This document shows, piece after piece, positions 6,989-15,068 of a stretch of 64,000 bases of DNA (positions within the stretch are counted from its first letter, which is position 1; each line of letters starts with the position of its first letter). This DNA is from Anaerolineales bacterium UBA2395. Its GTDB lineage: Bacteria > Chloroflexota > Anaerolineae > Anaerolineales > Villigracilaceae. A program made the translations under genes and the position numbers. The notes under the pieces were generated by a model, which did not search any database, was not told the origin of the DNA, and saw only the letters and a list, made by a program, of their open reading frames with translations. The stretch is taken from positions 1 through 64,000 of the forward strand of contig DDSH01000004.1 of the NCBI GenBank assembly GCA_002343775.1, given 5' to 3'.

Positions 6989-9435
6989 TGTTTCACAGGT
7001 TTTTTGGTCTTGGATTTCGACATGGTCTCACGACTGGCAATTGTAATACGGGAAAGGTCGCGGGTGTAGCGGTTGAGTCCGGACACATAGGAATCGAGAT
7101 AATCCTGCGCGATCAACCCGGCAAGGTCTTTGCGCCCTGCGGCATGTAGTTTTACCACATGCGGGCGGAAATCGCGCAGGTGGATACGCATGACGGATTT
7201 TGCGTCCGTGAGGATGCCCCAGGCAAGTTGCTTCTGGTTGTTATCATCCTTGGCGGTCATGAAGCGCGTCAGGCTGCTGGAGGGGACAACCACTCCCACA
7301 TTAGAGAATACCTCCCGCCCTTTGATGATGTTATTCAACACCTCAAAGCGATTGGGAATGTTATCCAACAAACGCTGGACGGGAGCGGGCAGGTGTGCCA
7401 GTAGTTTGATGGCGCCGGCGGCGGGAGTCTGCCCCTCGGCTGCCATCTGTTTTGCGCGGGACAGGAATGTTCCAAACCCCGCAAGCGTGGCAAGGTAGAC
7501 TTTCTGCATCTGGTTGAAACTGGTGAACAGGTCACTGCGGTTCGCACCGGAGGCGGCTTCGTAGGCATCGAGGAGTTTCAAGGTGCGGGCATGTAAAGTG
7601 AGCAGGTCCAGATCTTTGAGCGGGACCTCCACATTGAGCGGATAGATTCGGTCACGCGGCGATTTCAGACTGGCATCCATGGGGATGAGAATGGACGGAT
7701 TGGTGCGGCTGCCTTCCTCCACCAATTGACGGATGGCGGCGGCAAGATCCGGTTTGGTGGCGCTCAATGCCTGGATCTCATCCGATAAACGCGCAGAGGG
7801 GATGTACGTGGCGGCGTGGATGGCGCGGTACAGCACCAGCAGGTCATTGATGGTTACGTCGATCAGGTCGTTGCGCTGTTTGAAGTTCTTGCGCACGGCA
7901 AGGCAGGCTTTCAAATCCACGCTCGAGGATTCAGCCCCCGCTTCCGGCGTGACCTGAGGCGCCCGTTGGACGAGGTCCAGGTCTTCGGGTCCGAGTTGAA
8001 GCGTGAGGGATGTATAGATCCGATTCTCGGTGGGGGCGGGGGCTGGCAGCAGACTCAAATAGTGCGCCCACGAAAGCGCTTCATTGGTCATGATCTCGGA
8101 AAGCGCCGTGCCCCAGGCACCATCGAAGAAAATGTGCGATTGATCAAAGACAATGGTTTCGCCGGTGTCGAAGAGCGTCAACGCATGTGAGCCGATACCG
8201 CGCTCGGTTTGGCGCAGTTCGGAAAGCGGCAGGGCGCGCGAGCGTTCATCGGTCGAGATCAGAATGGGAGCGAACTTCAGGATCTCAAGATCGTTGACCA
8301 GCATCGGGTTGAGTTTCGATTTTAGTCCCGCCAGTGTGGAACGTTTGATGCGTGCCAGAGCGGAGATCTGTGATGGGGCTGCCGCAGGCGAAGCCAACAG
8401 CGCTGCGATTTGCTCGCGCGCCGACATCACATCCAGCGGCTGGGAGGAACCTTCTTCACAAACGGGTAACAGGTAGTAACCACCTTGATGGATGATGCCG
8501 ATCTTGGCGTCGGCTATGTTGATGGGAACGCGGGTTTCGCCATAGGATCCCGGCTCGAGATAGGCAAGGATGGACATCTGCCGTTGGTATGCTGCCAGAT
8601 CCTGAGTAAATGCGCCTTGCAGATTGACCTCCCAGGCATGGCGCACCGCTTCGGGCAAGGTCTCCAACCGGCTTTGCAGGAACAGGTTGAATTTTCTGCG
8701 GCGGTAGGTTGGGTAATCGTATTGCGCGCCGTCTTCATCGCGTTTGTACGGGCGGATCAGTTCCCATTCGCGGTGGATGCGTTTTGCGCGTTCGGTGGCT
8801 TTGGTTCCATCTGCTGCAAGGCGAAGCGCATCTTCCAGCAGCGTAACCGAAACACGTTCGTACCATTCGTTTTCCAACAAAGCATGGTACTGCTGCAGGC
8901 AGGTTACCGACGCCATGAACCACGCCGTCAGGCGGTCTACTTTGCTCAGTTGAATATCGTGCTGCTTGAGGATGGTATCGAACCCGTGCGTCTCGTTGGT
9001 GTGACGCGCCGTATCTTCGCGCAAGGCGTAATCCACATAGAATTGCCATGCGCCTTCCGGGAACGCGGACTCAGGGTCTTTGCCTGCCAGCTTGAGCAGG
9101 TTTTGATATCCCCACAAGATCGCGGCAGGTCCGGCGAAAAACGCACCATAGACCGCCTGGTCGAGGATCTGCTCCACGCCGCTGAACAATGCATTCACAT
9201 CCTGCTTGGATTTCTGTGATGGAATGCGCCGACCGGGCAGGCGCGCCAAGCCGCTCAGGATCATACCTGGCACGTTACCCGCCGGCATCATTTTGGAAAC
9301 CAACTGCACCACGGCTTCCACTTCCGGCAGCGAAAGGCGCGAAAGTTGATGAGCCGAGAGGGTTTTGACGACGGTTCTCAGGTCGTTGGCGGTGAGTTGC
9401 GATGCTTTCTGAAAACTGGAGTTTGACTGGCTCAT
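6985..9435 (-). CDS. Unrecognised 816-residue cytoplasmic protein coupled to a kinase
   Basis: I do not recognise a family. The 816-residue protein has no signal peptide and no clear membrane helix apart from a mildly hydrophobic stretch (QAVYGAFFAGPAAILWGYQ) near residue 95. The sequence is rich in Ala, Leu, Arg and Thr with long helical segments, a Ser/Lys C-terminal tail (MSKSKTKKPVKQ), and many Ser/Thr that could be kinase targets. It is the first gene of a two-gene operon and overlaps the kinase start by four bases. The ATG lies seven bases after a TATAAT, so the message is probably leaderless. Function unknown; a dedicated substrate or scaffold of the kinase is an inference from coupling. 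Confidence 0.8.
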   Translation of the reverse strand: MSQSNSSFQKASQLTANDLRTVVKTLSAHQLSRLSLPEVEAVVQLVSKMMPAGNVPGMILSGLARLPGRRIPSQKSKQDVNALFSGVEQILDQAVYGAFFAGPAAILWGYQNLLKLAGKDPESAFPEGAWQFYVDYALREDTARHTNETHGFDTILKQHDIQLSKVDRLTAWFMASVTCLQQYHALLENEWYERVSVTLLEDALRLAADGTKATERAKRIHREWELIRPYKRDEDGAQYDYPTYRRRKFNLFLQSRLETLPEAVRHAWEVNLQGAFTQDLAAYQRQMSILAYLEPGSYGETRVPINIADAKIGIIHQGGYYLLPVCEEGSSQPLDVMSAREQIAALLASPAAAPSQISALARIKRSTLAGLKSKLNPMLVNDLEILKFAPILISTDERSRALPLSELRQTERGIGSHALTLFDTGETIVFDQSHIFFDGAWGTALSEIMTNEALSWAHYLSLLPAPAPTENRIYTSLTLQLGPEDLDLVQRAPQVTPEAGAESSSVDLKACLAVRKNFKQRNDLIDVTINDLLVLYRAIHAATYIPSARLSDEIQALSATKPDLAAAIRQLVEEGSRTNPSILIPMDASLKSPRDRIYPLNVEVPLKDLDLLTLHARTLKLLDAYEAASGANRSDLFTSFNQMQKVYLATLAGFGTFLSRAKQMAAEGQTPAAGAIKLLAHLPAPVQRLLDNIPNRFEVLNNIIKGREVFSNVGVVVPSSSLTRFMTAKDDNNQKQLAWGILTDAKSVMRIHLRDFRPHVVKLHAAGRKDLAGLIAQDYLDSYVSGLNRYTRDLSRITIASRETMSKSKTKKPVKQ

Positions 9436-9442
9436 TGCTTGA

Positions 9443-9448
9443 ATTATA
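9443..9448 (-). promoter_or_regulatory. -10 element, leaderless start of the 816-residue gene
   Basis: TATAAT (9448-9443) with seven bases to the ATG at 9435; transcription would begin at or next to the A of the ATG. No good -35 is seen and no Shine-Dalgarno sequence is present. Confidence 0.6.
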
Positions 9449-9482
9449 TGTTACGTTCCTGTAACCGCTGCGGGGAAGGAAC

Positions 9483-9513
9483 TTGCATATTTGTTAGGTG
9501 GCGGATTTATAAT
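9483..9513 (+). promoter_or_regulatory. Promoter, leaderless start of the aminotransferase gene
   Basis: TTGCAT (9483-9488), 19-base spacer, TATAAT (9508-9513), then six bases to ATG at 9520. The position decides the start codon: the upstream in-frame ATG at 9439 would lie before the promoter. Confidence 0.65.
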
Positions 9514-9519
9514 AACCGC

Positions 9520-10374
9520 ATGACCGTACAAGGATTTCACCTCACGTCTCGTGGAGCGATTCCACTTGACCTCAACGCTTCCACCCTCGACGAATGGACC
9601 GGGCAGCTCTCCCAGGGTTTTTACACCACCTTTAGCACGCTCTCCAGCGGGACGCGTGTTCTCGGTTTGCGCGCACACTTGCAGCGACTGTACGCCCCCG
9701 CAGCGGAGGCGGGTCTGCGCCCCTCGGTGGATGCGCCAACCCTTCGCAAGCAGTTGGCGGAATTTGCAAAGGGAGTTCTCCCCAAAGAGACGCGCTTTCG
9801 CTTGATCCTTGCGAAAGATAGCGGGTATGTATATGTCGGCTTTCAGCCGTTGATCCCCCCGCCTGAATCCGTTTTCACCGACGGCGTGCATGTCGTCACA
9901 GCGGATATGGCTCGTCATGATCCGCGCATCAAAGGGACTGACTTTATCGTCCAAAGCGCCGCACAAAGGAAGTTGGTGCAAGGCGACATCTATGAGGTGT
10001 TGCTGGTACACAATGGCGGGATTCTGGAGGGCATGACCTCGAATTTTTATGGGGTTAAGAATGTCATTGCAAGCGGAGCGAAGCAATCTCACAATGGCAT
10101 TCTCATCACAGCCCAAAAAGGCATTCTGTTGGGAGTCACGCGGCGGGTTGTGCTGCAGCTTGCAAGAGGGCAGGGGATGTCCATTGAGTATCGCTCTCCG
10201 CGCTTGAGCGAAAATTTCGATGAAGCCATTCTCACATCCAGTTCGCGTGGCGTGGTACCGATCGTTTCAATTGATGGTCGGGCAGTGGGGCAGGGGAGGG
10301 TGGGGGAGCGGGCAAAAACTCTCAGAAAAGCGTACCAGGCATACGTCGAAGAAAGAAGCGAAACGATCGCTTAA
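9520..10374 (+). CDS. Class IV PLP aminotransferase / aminodeoxychorismate lyase-like
   Basis: 284 residues from the leaderless ATG. The fold-type IV signature is clear: PLP-binding Lys in DPRIKGTDF, then GDIYEVLLVHNGGILEGMTSNFYGV and GVTRRVVLQLA near the end. Family members are branched-chain or D-amino acid aminotransferases and 4-amino-4-deoxychorismate lyases; the short length favours the lyase or D-amino acid type, but the sequence does not settle it. Residues 182-191 (VIASGAKQSH) are an insertion encoded by a palindromic element between the conserved GVKN and GILITAQKGILLG; without it the text reads as a normal family member. It is convergent with the recombinase gene, which ends three bases downstream. 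Confidence 0.88.
   Translation: MTVQGFHLTSRGAIPLDLNASTLDEWTGQLSQGFYTTFSTLSSGTRVLGLRAHLQRLYAPAAEAGLRPSVDAPTLRKQLAEFAKGVLPKETRFRLILAKDSGYVYVGFQPLIPPPESVFTDGVHVVTADMARHDPRIKGTDFIVQSAAQRKLVQGDIYEVLLVHNGGILEGMTSNFYGVKNVIASGAKQSHNGILITAQKGILLGVTRRVVLQLARGQGMSIEYRSPRLSENFDEAILTSSSRGVVPIVSIDGRAVGQGRVGERAKTLRKAYQAYVEERSETIA
10063..10092 (+). repeat. Palindromic element inserted in frame in a coding region
   Basis: A 30-base element with TTGC and GCAA ends and the characteristic end GAAGCAATCTC is flanked on both sides by AAT (10060-10062 and 10093-10095), which looks like a three-base target duplication. The total, 33 bases, keeps the frame and adds eleven residues. Elements of this look (ATTGCGAGG...GAAGCAATCTC) are dispersed in many bacterial genomes and give the well known spurious peptide VIASEAKQSH. 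A related copy lies at 11480-11513. Confidence 0.75.
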
Positions 10375-10376
10375 GA

Positions 10377-11402
10377 TCAATCCTTCTCAAACACATCGTA
10401 ATAGGCTTTATCCAACTCATCGTCAGAGAGGTGTGCATACCGCTGGGTGACCTGAATGTTGGCATGACGCGCAAGTTCCTGGGCGATCTTCAAGTTTCCT
10501 GTGCCGCGCAAAACGGTGGTGACAAAATAGTGGCGGAAGGAATGCGGTGTGATCCTGCCGACCATGTCCTTGCCGAGAAAGTGTTCCACACGCTCTTTGA
10601 CGATGTTGCGCCCGGTGGTGGGCGTCATCGGTTTGACCTTTTTGCCCGCGCCTTTGTCGTGCCGCGCAAAGAGGGGCAGGGAACTCAATTGCCGACCAGA
10701 GTTGCCGTCCAGTGTGGCGCGCTGCGCAAGATAGTCCTTGATGGCTTGCAGGGAGCGGGAGGTGAAGCGCACCACGGCTTGTTTATCACCTTTGCCAATG
10801 ATGATTGCGCGCCCTTCGTTCCAGTCTATGTCGCCGCGCCGCAAGTTACATGCTTCGTGGACGCGAAATCCGGTGTCGGCGAGGGTCAGCAAAAAGGCTC
10901 GGTCACGGTATGCGCGTAGTTTAACATTGGCGGCATCCTCGTCTTCACCGGCGGAAACAAGCAGGTTTTCTACGGTTTGCACCTTGACCAAAAGCGCTTC
11001 AATATCGTCTGCTGGGAACTGCGGAAAGCGGATGCCGGGACGGCGTGAGCGTTGTCGTATTAACACGCGCACGCGCGACTGGTTGATCTCGGTCAGGCGC
11101 TCGGCATCGACATATTCATAGAAGCCTTTCACAGCCTGCAAATACAACTGCTCGGTGGCGGACGCGAAGACCTTCAGATGGTCTGCCAGCGGGGAGATCA
11201 GATCTTCGGTGAGGTTCTCGATCGGGGTGGAGGCAGGCTCGAGTGCGTTGTTCCGAAGCGTTTCACGGAAAATGTTGAGCGCATTCTTATACGCAAGCAT
11301 GGTGTGCCGGCTGCGGGAGAGTTTCACCATATCCAAATACTTGCTGATCGCCTTGGAAATGGTCAGGGAATTTTTCTCTGTGGCTGCTGTGGGCTCGTCC
11401 AT
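10377..11402 (-). CDS. Tyrosine recombinase, XerC/XerD-like
   Basis: 341 residues. An N-terminal SAM-like core-binding domain (ISKYLDMVKLSRSRHTMLAYKNALNIFRE) precedes the catalytic domain, in which the Arg (LADTGFRVHEACNL), Lys (GKGDKQAVV), HxxR (TPHSFRHYFVT), second His (LARHANIQVT) and nucleophile Tyr (QRYAHL) are all present, so it should cleave and rejoin DNA. The region between residues 100 and 200 is longer than in XerC. The longer reading frame reaches 11468, but the promoter lies inside it, so I place the start at the ATG at 11402. There is no excisionase, att-like direct repeat or other mobile gene nearby, so this is either a resident Xer-type resolvase or the remnant of an old element. 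Confidence 0.88.
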   Translation of the reverse strand: MDEPTAATEKNSLTISKAISKYLDMVKLSRSRHTMLAYKNALNIFRETLRNNALEPASTPIENLTEDLISPLADHLKVFASATEQLYLQAVKGFYEYVDAERLTEINQSRVRVLIRQRSRRPGIRFPQFPADDIEALLVKVQTVENLLVSAGEDEDAANVKLRAYRDRAFLLTLADTGFRVHEACNLRRGDIDWNEGRAIIIGKGDKQAVVRFTSRSLQAIKDYLAQRATLDGNSGRQLSSLPLFARHDKGAGKKVKPMTPTTGRNIVKERVEHFLGKDMVGRITPHSFRHYFVTTVLRGTGNLKIAQELARHANIQVTQRYAHLSDDELDKAYYDVFEKD

Positions 11403-11409
11403 GTGCTTC

Positions 11410-11437
11410 ATTATATGGATTTTGCCGGGTTTGTCAA
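11410..11437 (-). promoter_or_regulatory. Promoter, leaderless start of the recombinase gene
   Basis: TTGACA (11437-11432), 16-base spacer, TATAAT (11415-11410), seven bases to ATG at 11402. Both hexamers are perfect matches. It fixes the start codon of the recombinase. Confidence 0.75.
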
Positions 11438-11701
11438 TGTTTTTGATAATAATACTTATCGAAAACAAAAGGATAAAATGTTATTGCGAGGGCAAAAGCC
11501 TGAAGCAATATCTCCCCCACACGATCACTCGATTAAGGCAGCGGATAATCCACAGATGACACAAGCAGAGCGCTTCACCCTACGAGATGGTTGTTTCCCA
11601 TCTCGCTGCTTTTATCTTCACCTGTGCCTGTCCCCTCCCCTATCAAGGAGATATCATCAAATCAGAAGGCGGCGAACATATTCCCTCAAACAAACGGAGT
11701 T
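11438..11701. other. Non-coding stretch between recombinase and membrane-protein genes
   Basis: No credible gene. It holds the second palindromic element (11480-11513) and a small hairpin, CGAGATGG (11583-11590) with CCATCTCG (11598-11605), followed after CTGC by TTTT on the plus strand. The hairpin could be a weak plus-strand terminator, though no plus-strand gene precedes it. Otherwise I see nothing in it. Confidence 0.5.
11480..11513 (+). repeat. Second palindromic element of the ATTGCGAGG family
   Basis: ATTGC...GCAAT ends with an inner GGC/GCC pair and loop AAAA, followed by ATCTCCCC. It resembles the element inside the aminotransferase at 10063-10092 but is intergenic. Similarity is by eye. 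Confidence 0.6.
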
Positions 11702-12463
11702 TTATTTCCGCAGCGCCCAGATGACAAAACCAAAGCTGATGGCGAGCAGCGCCAGCCAGACCACGCAGCGCACGGGTTCGGGCAAGTAGGATGCCGCCAG
11801 TGCCGCCAGGGGGATGCCGAGCGTCAGCACCGCCAGCACAACAACCACCTGACGTGCGCGTTTGTGTTGGCGGATGACCTCATCTTCTGCGATGCTGTCG
11901 GCGGGCTCGATGTACTGGTCCGCTTCGGCTTCAGTGCCGATCACTTCGGCGGAGAGGATGGTCGGCATGGGACCAGGCAGAAAAAACACACGATAGGATT
12001 CACCCACCTGAAAGGCTTCCAACTGCCCCAGTGCAATGAGGCGGATCTTTTGCCTGCCAATTTTGATCTCGAAGTTGGCAGCGTCCGCGCGGATCTTGCC
12101 GAGGCTCATCTCCCCTTCTGCTTTTTGAATTTGTTTCTCTTTGGTGGCGGCAAGATGTTTCTGGCTGGCAAACAGCGAAATGACAAGGATCAACGCCGTA
12201 ACCCCGATCACTGCGCCTGCGCCGACCATTGTGTCAAAGTCTGATGCGCCTTCGTTTGCGCCTGTGGCAGACGAGAAGAAAAAGAAGATGCCCAGCGAGC
12301 CGAGCATGACCAAGGCAAAGAAAGCAATGCCCACTTTGAGGCTGGTCCCCGCCGCAGACTGACGCGCCTTCTGCCGTTCGGAGAGTTTCCCCGCACGGTT
12401 GGCGAGCAGGTCGCGCGAGGAAAAATGAAAGGTTTCGCGGAGGATTTGGTTGAGTGGGTTCAT
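11702..12463 (-). CDS. Membrane protein of unknown function, four membrane segments
   Basis: 253 residues. A cytoplasmic N-terminus rich in Arg/Lys (LLANRAGKLSERQKARQ) is followed by two hydrophobic helices (about 44-66 and 82-100), a soluble central part of about 110 residues with beta character (NFEIKIGRQKIRLIALGQLEAFQ, then SYRVFFLPGP), and two final helices (about 205-225 and 230-250). I recognise no family. A longer frame starts at 12520, but ATG 12463 lies six bases after TATAAT, the leaderless pattern seen elsewhere here. It is divergent from the radical SAM gene. Confidence 0.75.
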   Translation of the reverse strand: MNPLNQILRETFHFSSRDLLANRAGKLSERQKARQSAAGTSLKVGIAFFALVMLGSLGIFFFFSSATGANEGASDFDTMVGAGAVIGVTALILVISLFASQKHLAATKEKQIQKAEGEMSLGKIRADAANFEIKIGRQKIRLIALGQLEAFQVGESYRVFFLPGPMPTILSAEVIGTEAEADQYIEPADSIAEDEVIRQHKRARQVVVVLAVLTLGIPLAALAASYLPEPVRCVVWLALLAISFGFVIWALRK

Positions 12464-12469
12464 GGAGAA

Positions 12470-12475
12470 ATTATA
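12470..12475 (-). promoter_or_regulatory. -10 element, leaderless start of the membrane-protein gene
   Basis: TATAAT (12475-12470), six bases to ATG at 12463. No convincing -35. The 205-base gap to the divergent radical SAM gene contains only this and the promoter at 12634-12662. Confidence 0.6.
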
Positions 12476-12633
12476 TCGGAAACTGAAAAACGCCAGTATA
12501 CCGTCCAAAACACAGACCAACCAATCGACTCCCCTGCCCTGCTGAATGTTTATCTGTTTACTGCATTACGATGGCGCTCAGCGTAGTCCATTAGCCCCCC
12601 AATTTCCACTTCCACTTTTGTCCCATCGCCACC

Positions 12634-12662
12634 TTGTAAAAACAGAACAAATATTCTATAAT
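12634..12662 (+). promoter_or_regulatory. Promoter, leaderless start of the radical SAM gene
   Basis: TTGTAA (12634-12639), 17-base spacer, TATAAT (12657-12662), six bases to ATG at 12669. It rules out the upstream in-frame ATG at 12546. Confidence 0.7.
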
Positions 12663-12668
12663 AAAATC

Positions 12669-13826
12669 ATGGACTCCCTCCAGACCCTCAAAGAACTGTC
12701 CTCCCAAATGCAGTTCGAAGCGGATGGTGAGCCAGGCGCTTCTTCCCACGCTCCAGCCTGTTACTCGCCAAAGGAAGATTCAAACGCCATAACCCACGCC
12801 GCCCAACTGCCGAACGGGCAAAAGATCGTTCTGTTGAAGACCCTGCTCTCCTCTGCTTGCGAGCGGGATTGTTTTTATTGTCCCTTCCGTGCTAGGCGCG
12901 ATTTCCGCCGCGCCACCTTCAAACCCGATGAGTTCGCAGGTCTGTTCAGCAAGATGAATCAAAGCGGCATGGCAGAGGGTGTTTTCCTTAGTTCGGGCAT
13001 CGCGGCGGGCGGCGTCCGCACCATGGACAAACTGCTCGACACCGCCGACATCCTGCGCAAAAAATATCACTTCAAAGGCTACCTGCATCTCAAGATCATG
13101 CCCGGCTCCGAGAAAGACCAGGTCTTCCGCGCCATGCAGCTGGCAGACCGCGTCTCGGTCAACCTCGAGGCGCCCAGCACCGAACGTCTCGCACGCCTTG
13201 CGCCGCACAAGATCTTCATCGAAGAACTGATGCGTCCGCTGCGCTGGGTCGAGGAGATCCGCCGCACGGTCCCTGCCTACAAATTTTGGAACGGCAGGCA
13301 TCCATCCACGGTCACGCAATTCGTTGCCGGCGGCGCCGATGAAAGCGACCTCGAACTGCTCAACACCACCCAATGGCTGATGAAGAACGTCCGCCTCAAA
13401 CGCGCCTATTTCTCCGCCTTCCATCCCATTTTGGATACGCCCCTCGAGAACAAACCCGCCGTGAATCCAATGCGCGAACATCGCTTGTATCAAGCCTCGT
13501 TCCTCTTGCGTGATTACGGATTCGACCTCGAAGACCTGCCCTTCACATCGGATGAAAACCTCCCGCTTCACACCGACCCGAAACTTGCGTGGGCGCAGAT
13601 AAACCTGATCCACACCCCCATCGAAGTCAACCGCGCCGAGAAACGCGACCTGATAAAGATTCCCGGCATCGGGCTCAAAGGCGCAGAAGCGATCCTCTCC
13701 GCACGGCGGCTCAATCGGCTGCACGACCTTTCCGCGTTGAAGAAGTTGGGTGTCATTGCCGAACGCGCCGCGCCATACATTTTGTTGAACGGCAGGCGTC
13801 CCGCCAGTCAATTGACGCTGTTCTAA
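12669..13826 (+). CDS. Radical SAM protein with helix-hairpin-helix, DNA repair type
   Basis: 385 residues. The iron-sulfur cluster motif is CERDCFYC (Cys 64, 68, 71), a C-x3-C-x2-C radical SAM motif, followed by a TIM-barrel-like body and, at residues 330-372, a helix-hairpin-helix (IPGIGLKGAEAILSARR) typical of DNA binding. This combination matches the family annotated as putative DNA modification/repair radical SAM protein (TIGR03916), usually encoded next to a uracil-DNA-glycosylase-like partner. No such partner is visible in this window, which is unusual for the family. The reaction is not known. A terminator follows at 13876. Confidence 0.88.
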   Translation: MDSLQTLKELSSQMQFEADGEPGASSHAPACYSPKEDSNAITHAAQLPNGQKIVLLKTLLSSACERDCFYCPFRARRDFRRATFKPDEFAGLFSKMNQSGMAEGVFLSSGIAAGGVRTMDKLLDTADILRKKYHFKGYLHLKIMPGSEKDQVFRAMQLADRVSVNLEAPSTERLARLAPHKIFIEELMRPLRWVEEIRRTVPAYKFWNGRHPSTVTQFVAGGADESDLELLNTTQWLMKNVRLKRAYFSAFHPILDTPLENKPAVNPMREHRLYQASFLLRDYGFDLEDLPFTSDENLPLHTDPKLAWAQINLIHTPIEVNRAEKRDLIKIPGIGLKGAEAILSARRLNRLHDLSALKKLGVIAERAAPYILLNGRRPASQLTLF

Positions 13827-13875
13827 ATTTTATGTCAGCGTGAAAGCGCTTCATTGGATATCGCAAAAAATTTAT

Positions 13876-13909
13876 GATCATCGCTGAATTGAAGGCGATG
13901 ATCTTTTTT
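13876..13909 (+). terminator. Intrinsic terminator after the radical SAM gene
   Basis: GATCATCGC (13876-13884) and GCGATGATC (13895-13903), 9-bp perfect stem, ten-base loop, followed by TTTTTT (13904-13909). Confidence 0.9.
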
Positions 13910-13952
13910 GATTCTTCAATCTTAAAATTTTCAAACACATCTTGTTTATCCC

Positions 13953-13980
13953 TTGTATTTAAATTCATCCTTGCTATACT
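13953..13980 (+). promoter_or_regulatory. Promoter of the first SET-domain gene
   Basis: TTGTAT (13953-13958), 16-base spacer, TATACT (13975-13980). The leader of about 30 bases contains AAAGGAG (14002-14008). Confidence 0.6.
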
Positions 13981-14016
13981 GAATGAACGATTATCAATAA
14001 TAAAGGAGAGATGATA

Positions 14017-14508
14017 ATGACTGCAACAACAATGATGGAAACGTTATCCATCAAGACCGAAAATAAATTCAGGACGCTGGTCACCAAGCGCGCATACGCA
14101 AAAGGCGAAGTGATCTGCCCCATCCCAAGCGAGAACATCATGGACAAGCCCAATCGCTTCACCGTGCAGATCGCGCGCGACAGGCACACGCACGTCGGCA
14201 AACTTGCCGCGCTCAATCATTCCTGTGACCCGAATGTGATCCTCGATACCGAGACCATGCAGATGATCGCCTGCAAGGATATTCAAAAGGGCGAGGAACT
14301 CTACTTCTTCTACCCATCCACCGAATGGCAAATGGACGCCCCCTTCATTTGCCTGTGCGGTGCGTCGAACTGCATCCACGTGGTGGCGGGCGCGCGCTTC
14401 CTGCCGTTATCCACGCTCGAGCATCACTACCTGAATCCGCACATCCGCGAAGAGATGATCGACCTGCTCAACGCCACGAAACAAAACCTCACAAAACTAA
14501 CCACGTAA
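14017..14508 (+). CDS. Bacterial SET-domain protein (putative lysine methyltransferase)
   Basis: 163 residues, almost all one SET domain. NHSCDPNV (about residue 67) forms the SAM-binding pseudoknot half, ELYFFYPSTEW supplies the aromatic active-site Tyr region, and the post-SET-like CLCGASNCIH carries cysteines for a zinc site. SET proteins transfer methyl groups from SAM to protein lysines. In bacteria without histones the substrates are mostly unknown. AAAGGAG lies eight bases before the ATG at 14017, better than the ATG at 14011. A second SET gene at 57744-58334 shares the same motifs, so this genome keeps at least two. It ends at a shared bidirectional terminator. Confidence 0.88.
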   Translation: MTATTMMETLSIKTENKFRTLVTKRAYAKGEVICPIPSENIMDKPNRFTVQIARDRHTHVGKLAALNHSCDPNVILDTETMQMIACKDIQKGEELYFFYPSTEWQMDAPFICLCGASNCIHVVAGARFLPLSTLEHHYLNPHIREEMIDLLNATKQNLTKLTT

Positions 14509-14515
14509 GAAATAT

Positions 14516-14550
14516 AAAGAAACTCCCGAACATACTTCGGGAGTTTCTTT
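14516..14550. terminator. Bidirectional terminator between convergent genes
   Basis: AAAGAAACTCCCGAA (14516-14530) and its exact complement (14536-14550), 15-bp stem, loop CATAC. A/T-rich ends give a T run in both directions, serving the SET gene and the minus-strand 140-residue gene. Confidence 0.9.
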
Positions 14551-14554
14551 ATAA

Positions 14555-14977
14555 CTACAACTTCTGGTGTAGAGCCAAAAGTTTATATGCCCCCGTCCAC
14601 GGCTTGCCCAGGCGGTGATTATCCGAGACAAGCACCTTGCCAAACTTCTGCGCGATCTGCGGCAGCAACATCGCGATCGACGCCCAATCATCCGTCAAAA
14701 CCGCATCTTTCAGCTTGGCAGCGGTTTGCCCAGCCCACATCCACTCCATGCGGAACTTGTCCGCCTTTACCCAGTAATCGCGTTTTTCCCATGCCGCCAC
14801 CGAAGCATCGATCCCTTCGGCAATGGCTTGCAGCGCCAGCGCAATGAAGGCTGCCTGGTCCTTGGTTTCGGGGGTCACATTTGCCTGCTTCGCCAGTTCG
14901 CGGATGCATAGCACGATGGATTTCGACAAACGGGTTCGTTCCTTGCCAACAGAATCGGGATTGATCAAACGGCTCAC
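14555..14977 (-). CDS. Conserved-looking hypothetical protein, 140 residues
   Basis: Soluble, all-helical, with several Trp (AAWEKRDYWVKADKFRMEWMWAGQ). I recognise no family. It starts with GTG, supported by GGAG seven bases upstream, and has a TATAAT at 15021-15016. It is a single gene, divergent from the HAD hydrolase. No membrane segment or catalytic motif is visible. Confidence 0.75.
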   Translation of the reverse strand: MSRLINPDSVGKERTRLSKSIVLCIRELAKQANVTPETKDQAAFIALALQAIAEGIDASVAAWEKRDYWVKADKFRMEWMWAGQTAAKLKDAVLTDDWASIAMLLPQIAQKFGKVLVSDNHRLGKPWTGAYKLLALHQKL

Positions 14978-15015
14978 ACTGAATCTCCAATGAGGGTGTA
15001 ACGTACAGACGCGCG

Positions 15016-15021
15016 ATTATA
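15016..15021 (-). promoter_or_regulatory. -10 element for the 140-residue protein gene
   Basis: TATAAT (15021-15016), with a weak -35 TCGACG sixteen bases upstream; about 30 bases of leader with GGAG before the GTG at 14977. Confidence 0.45.
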
Positions 15022-15051
15022 CCTCCACTTCGTATCCCGTCGATATTGAGA

Positions 15052-15057
15052 TAAAAT
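15052..15057 (+). promoter_or_regulatory. -10 element for the HAD hydrolase gene
   Basis: TAAAAT (15052-15057), eleven bases to the ATG at 15069; a leader of at most about five bases. Confidence 0.45.
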
Positions 15058-15068
15058 ATTCCCCAGTC

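Noticed and set aside
10377..11402. Tyrosine recombinase as part of an integrative element or phage
   Set aside because: No att-like direct repeats, excisionase, phage or conjugation genes are seen around it; the neighbouring tRNA-Gly at 16818 is intact, distant and has no partial copy in the window.
11479..11789. Short plus-strand ORF over the second palindromic element
   Set aside because: Its first residues come from the repeat, there is no ribosome site, and it runs antisense into the membrane-protein gene.
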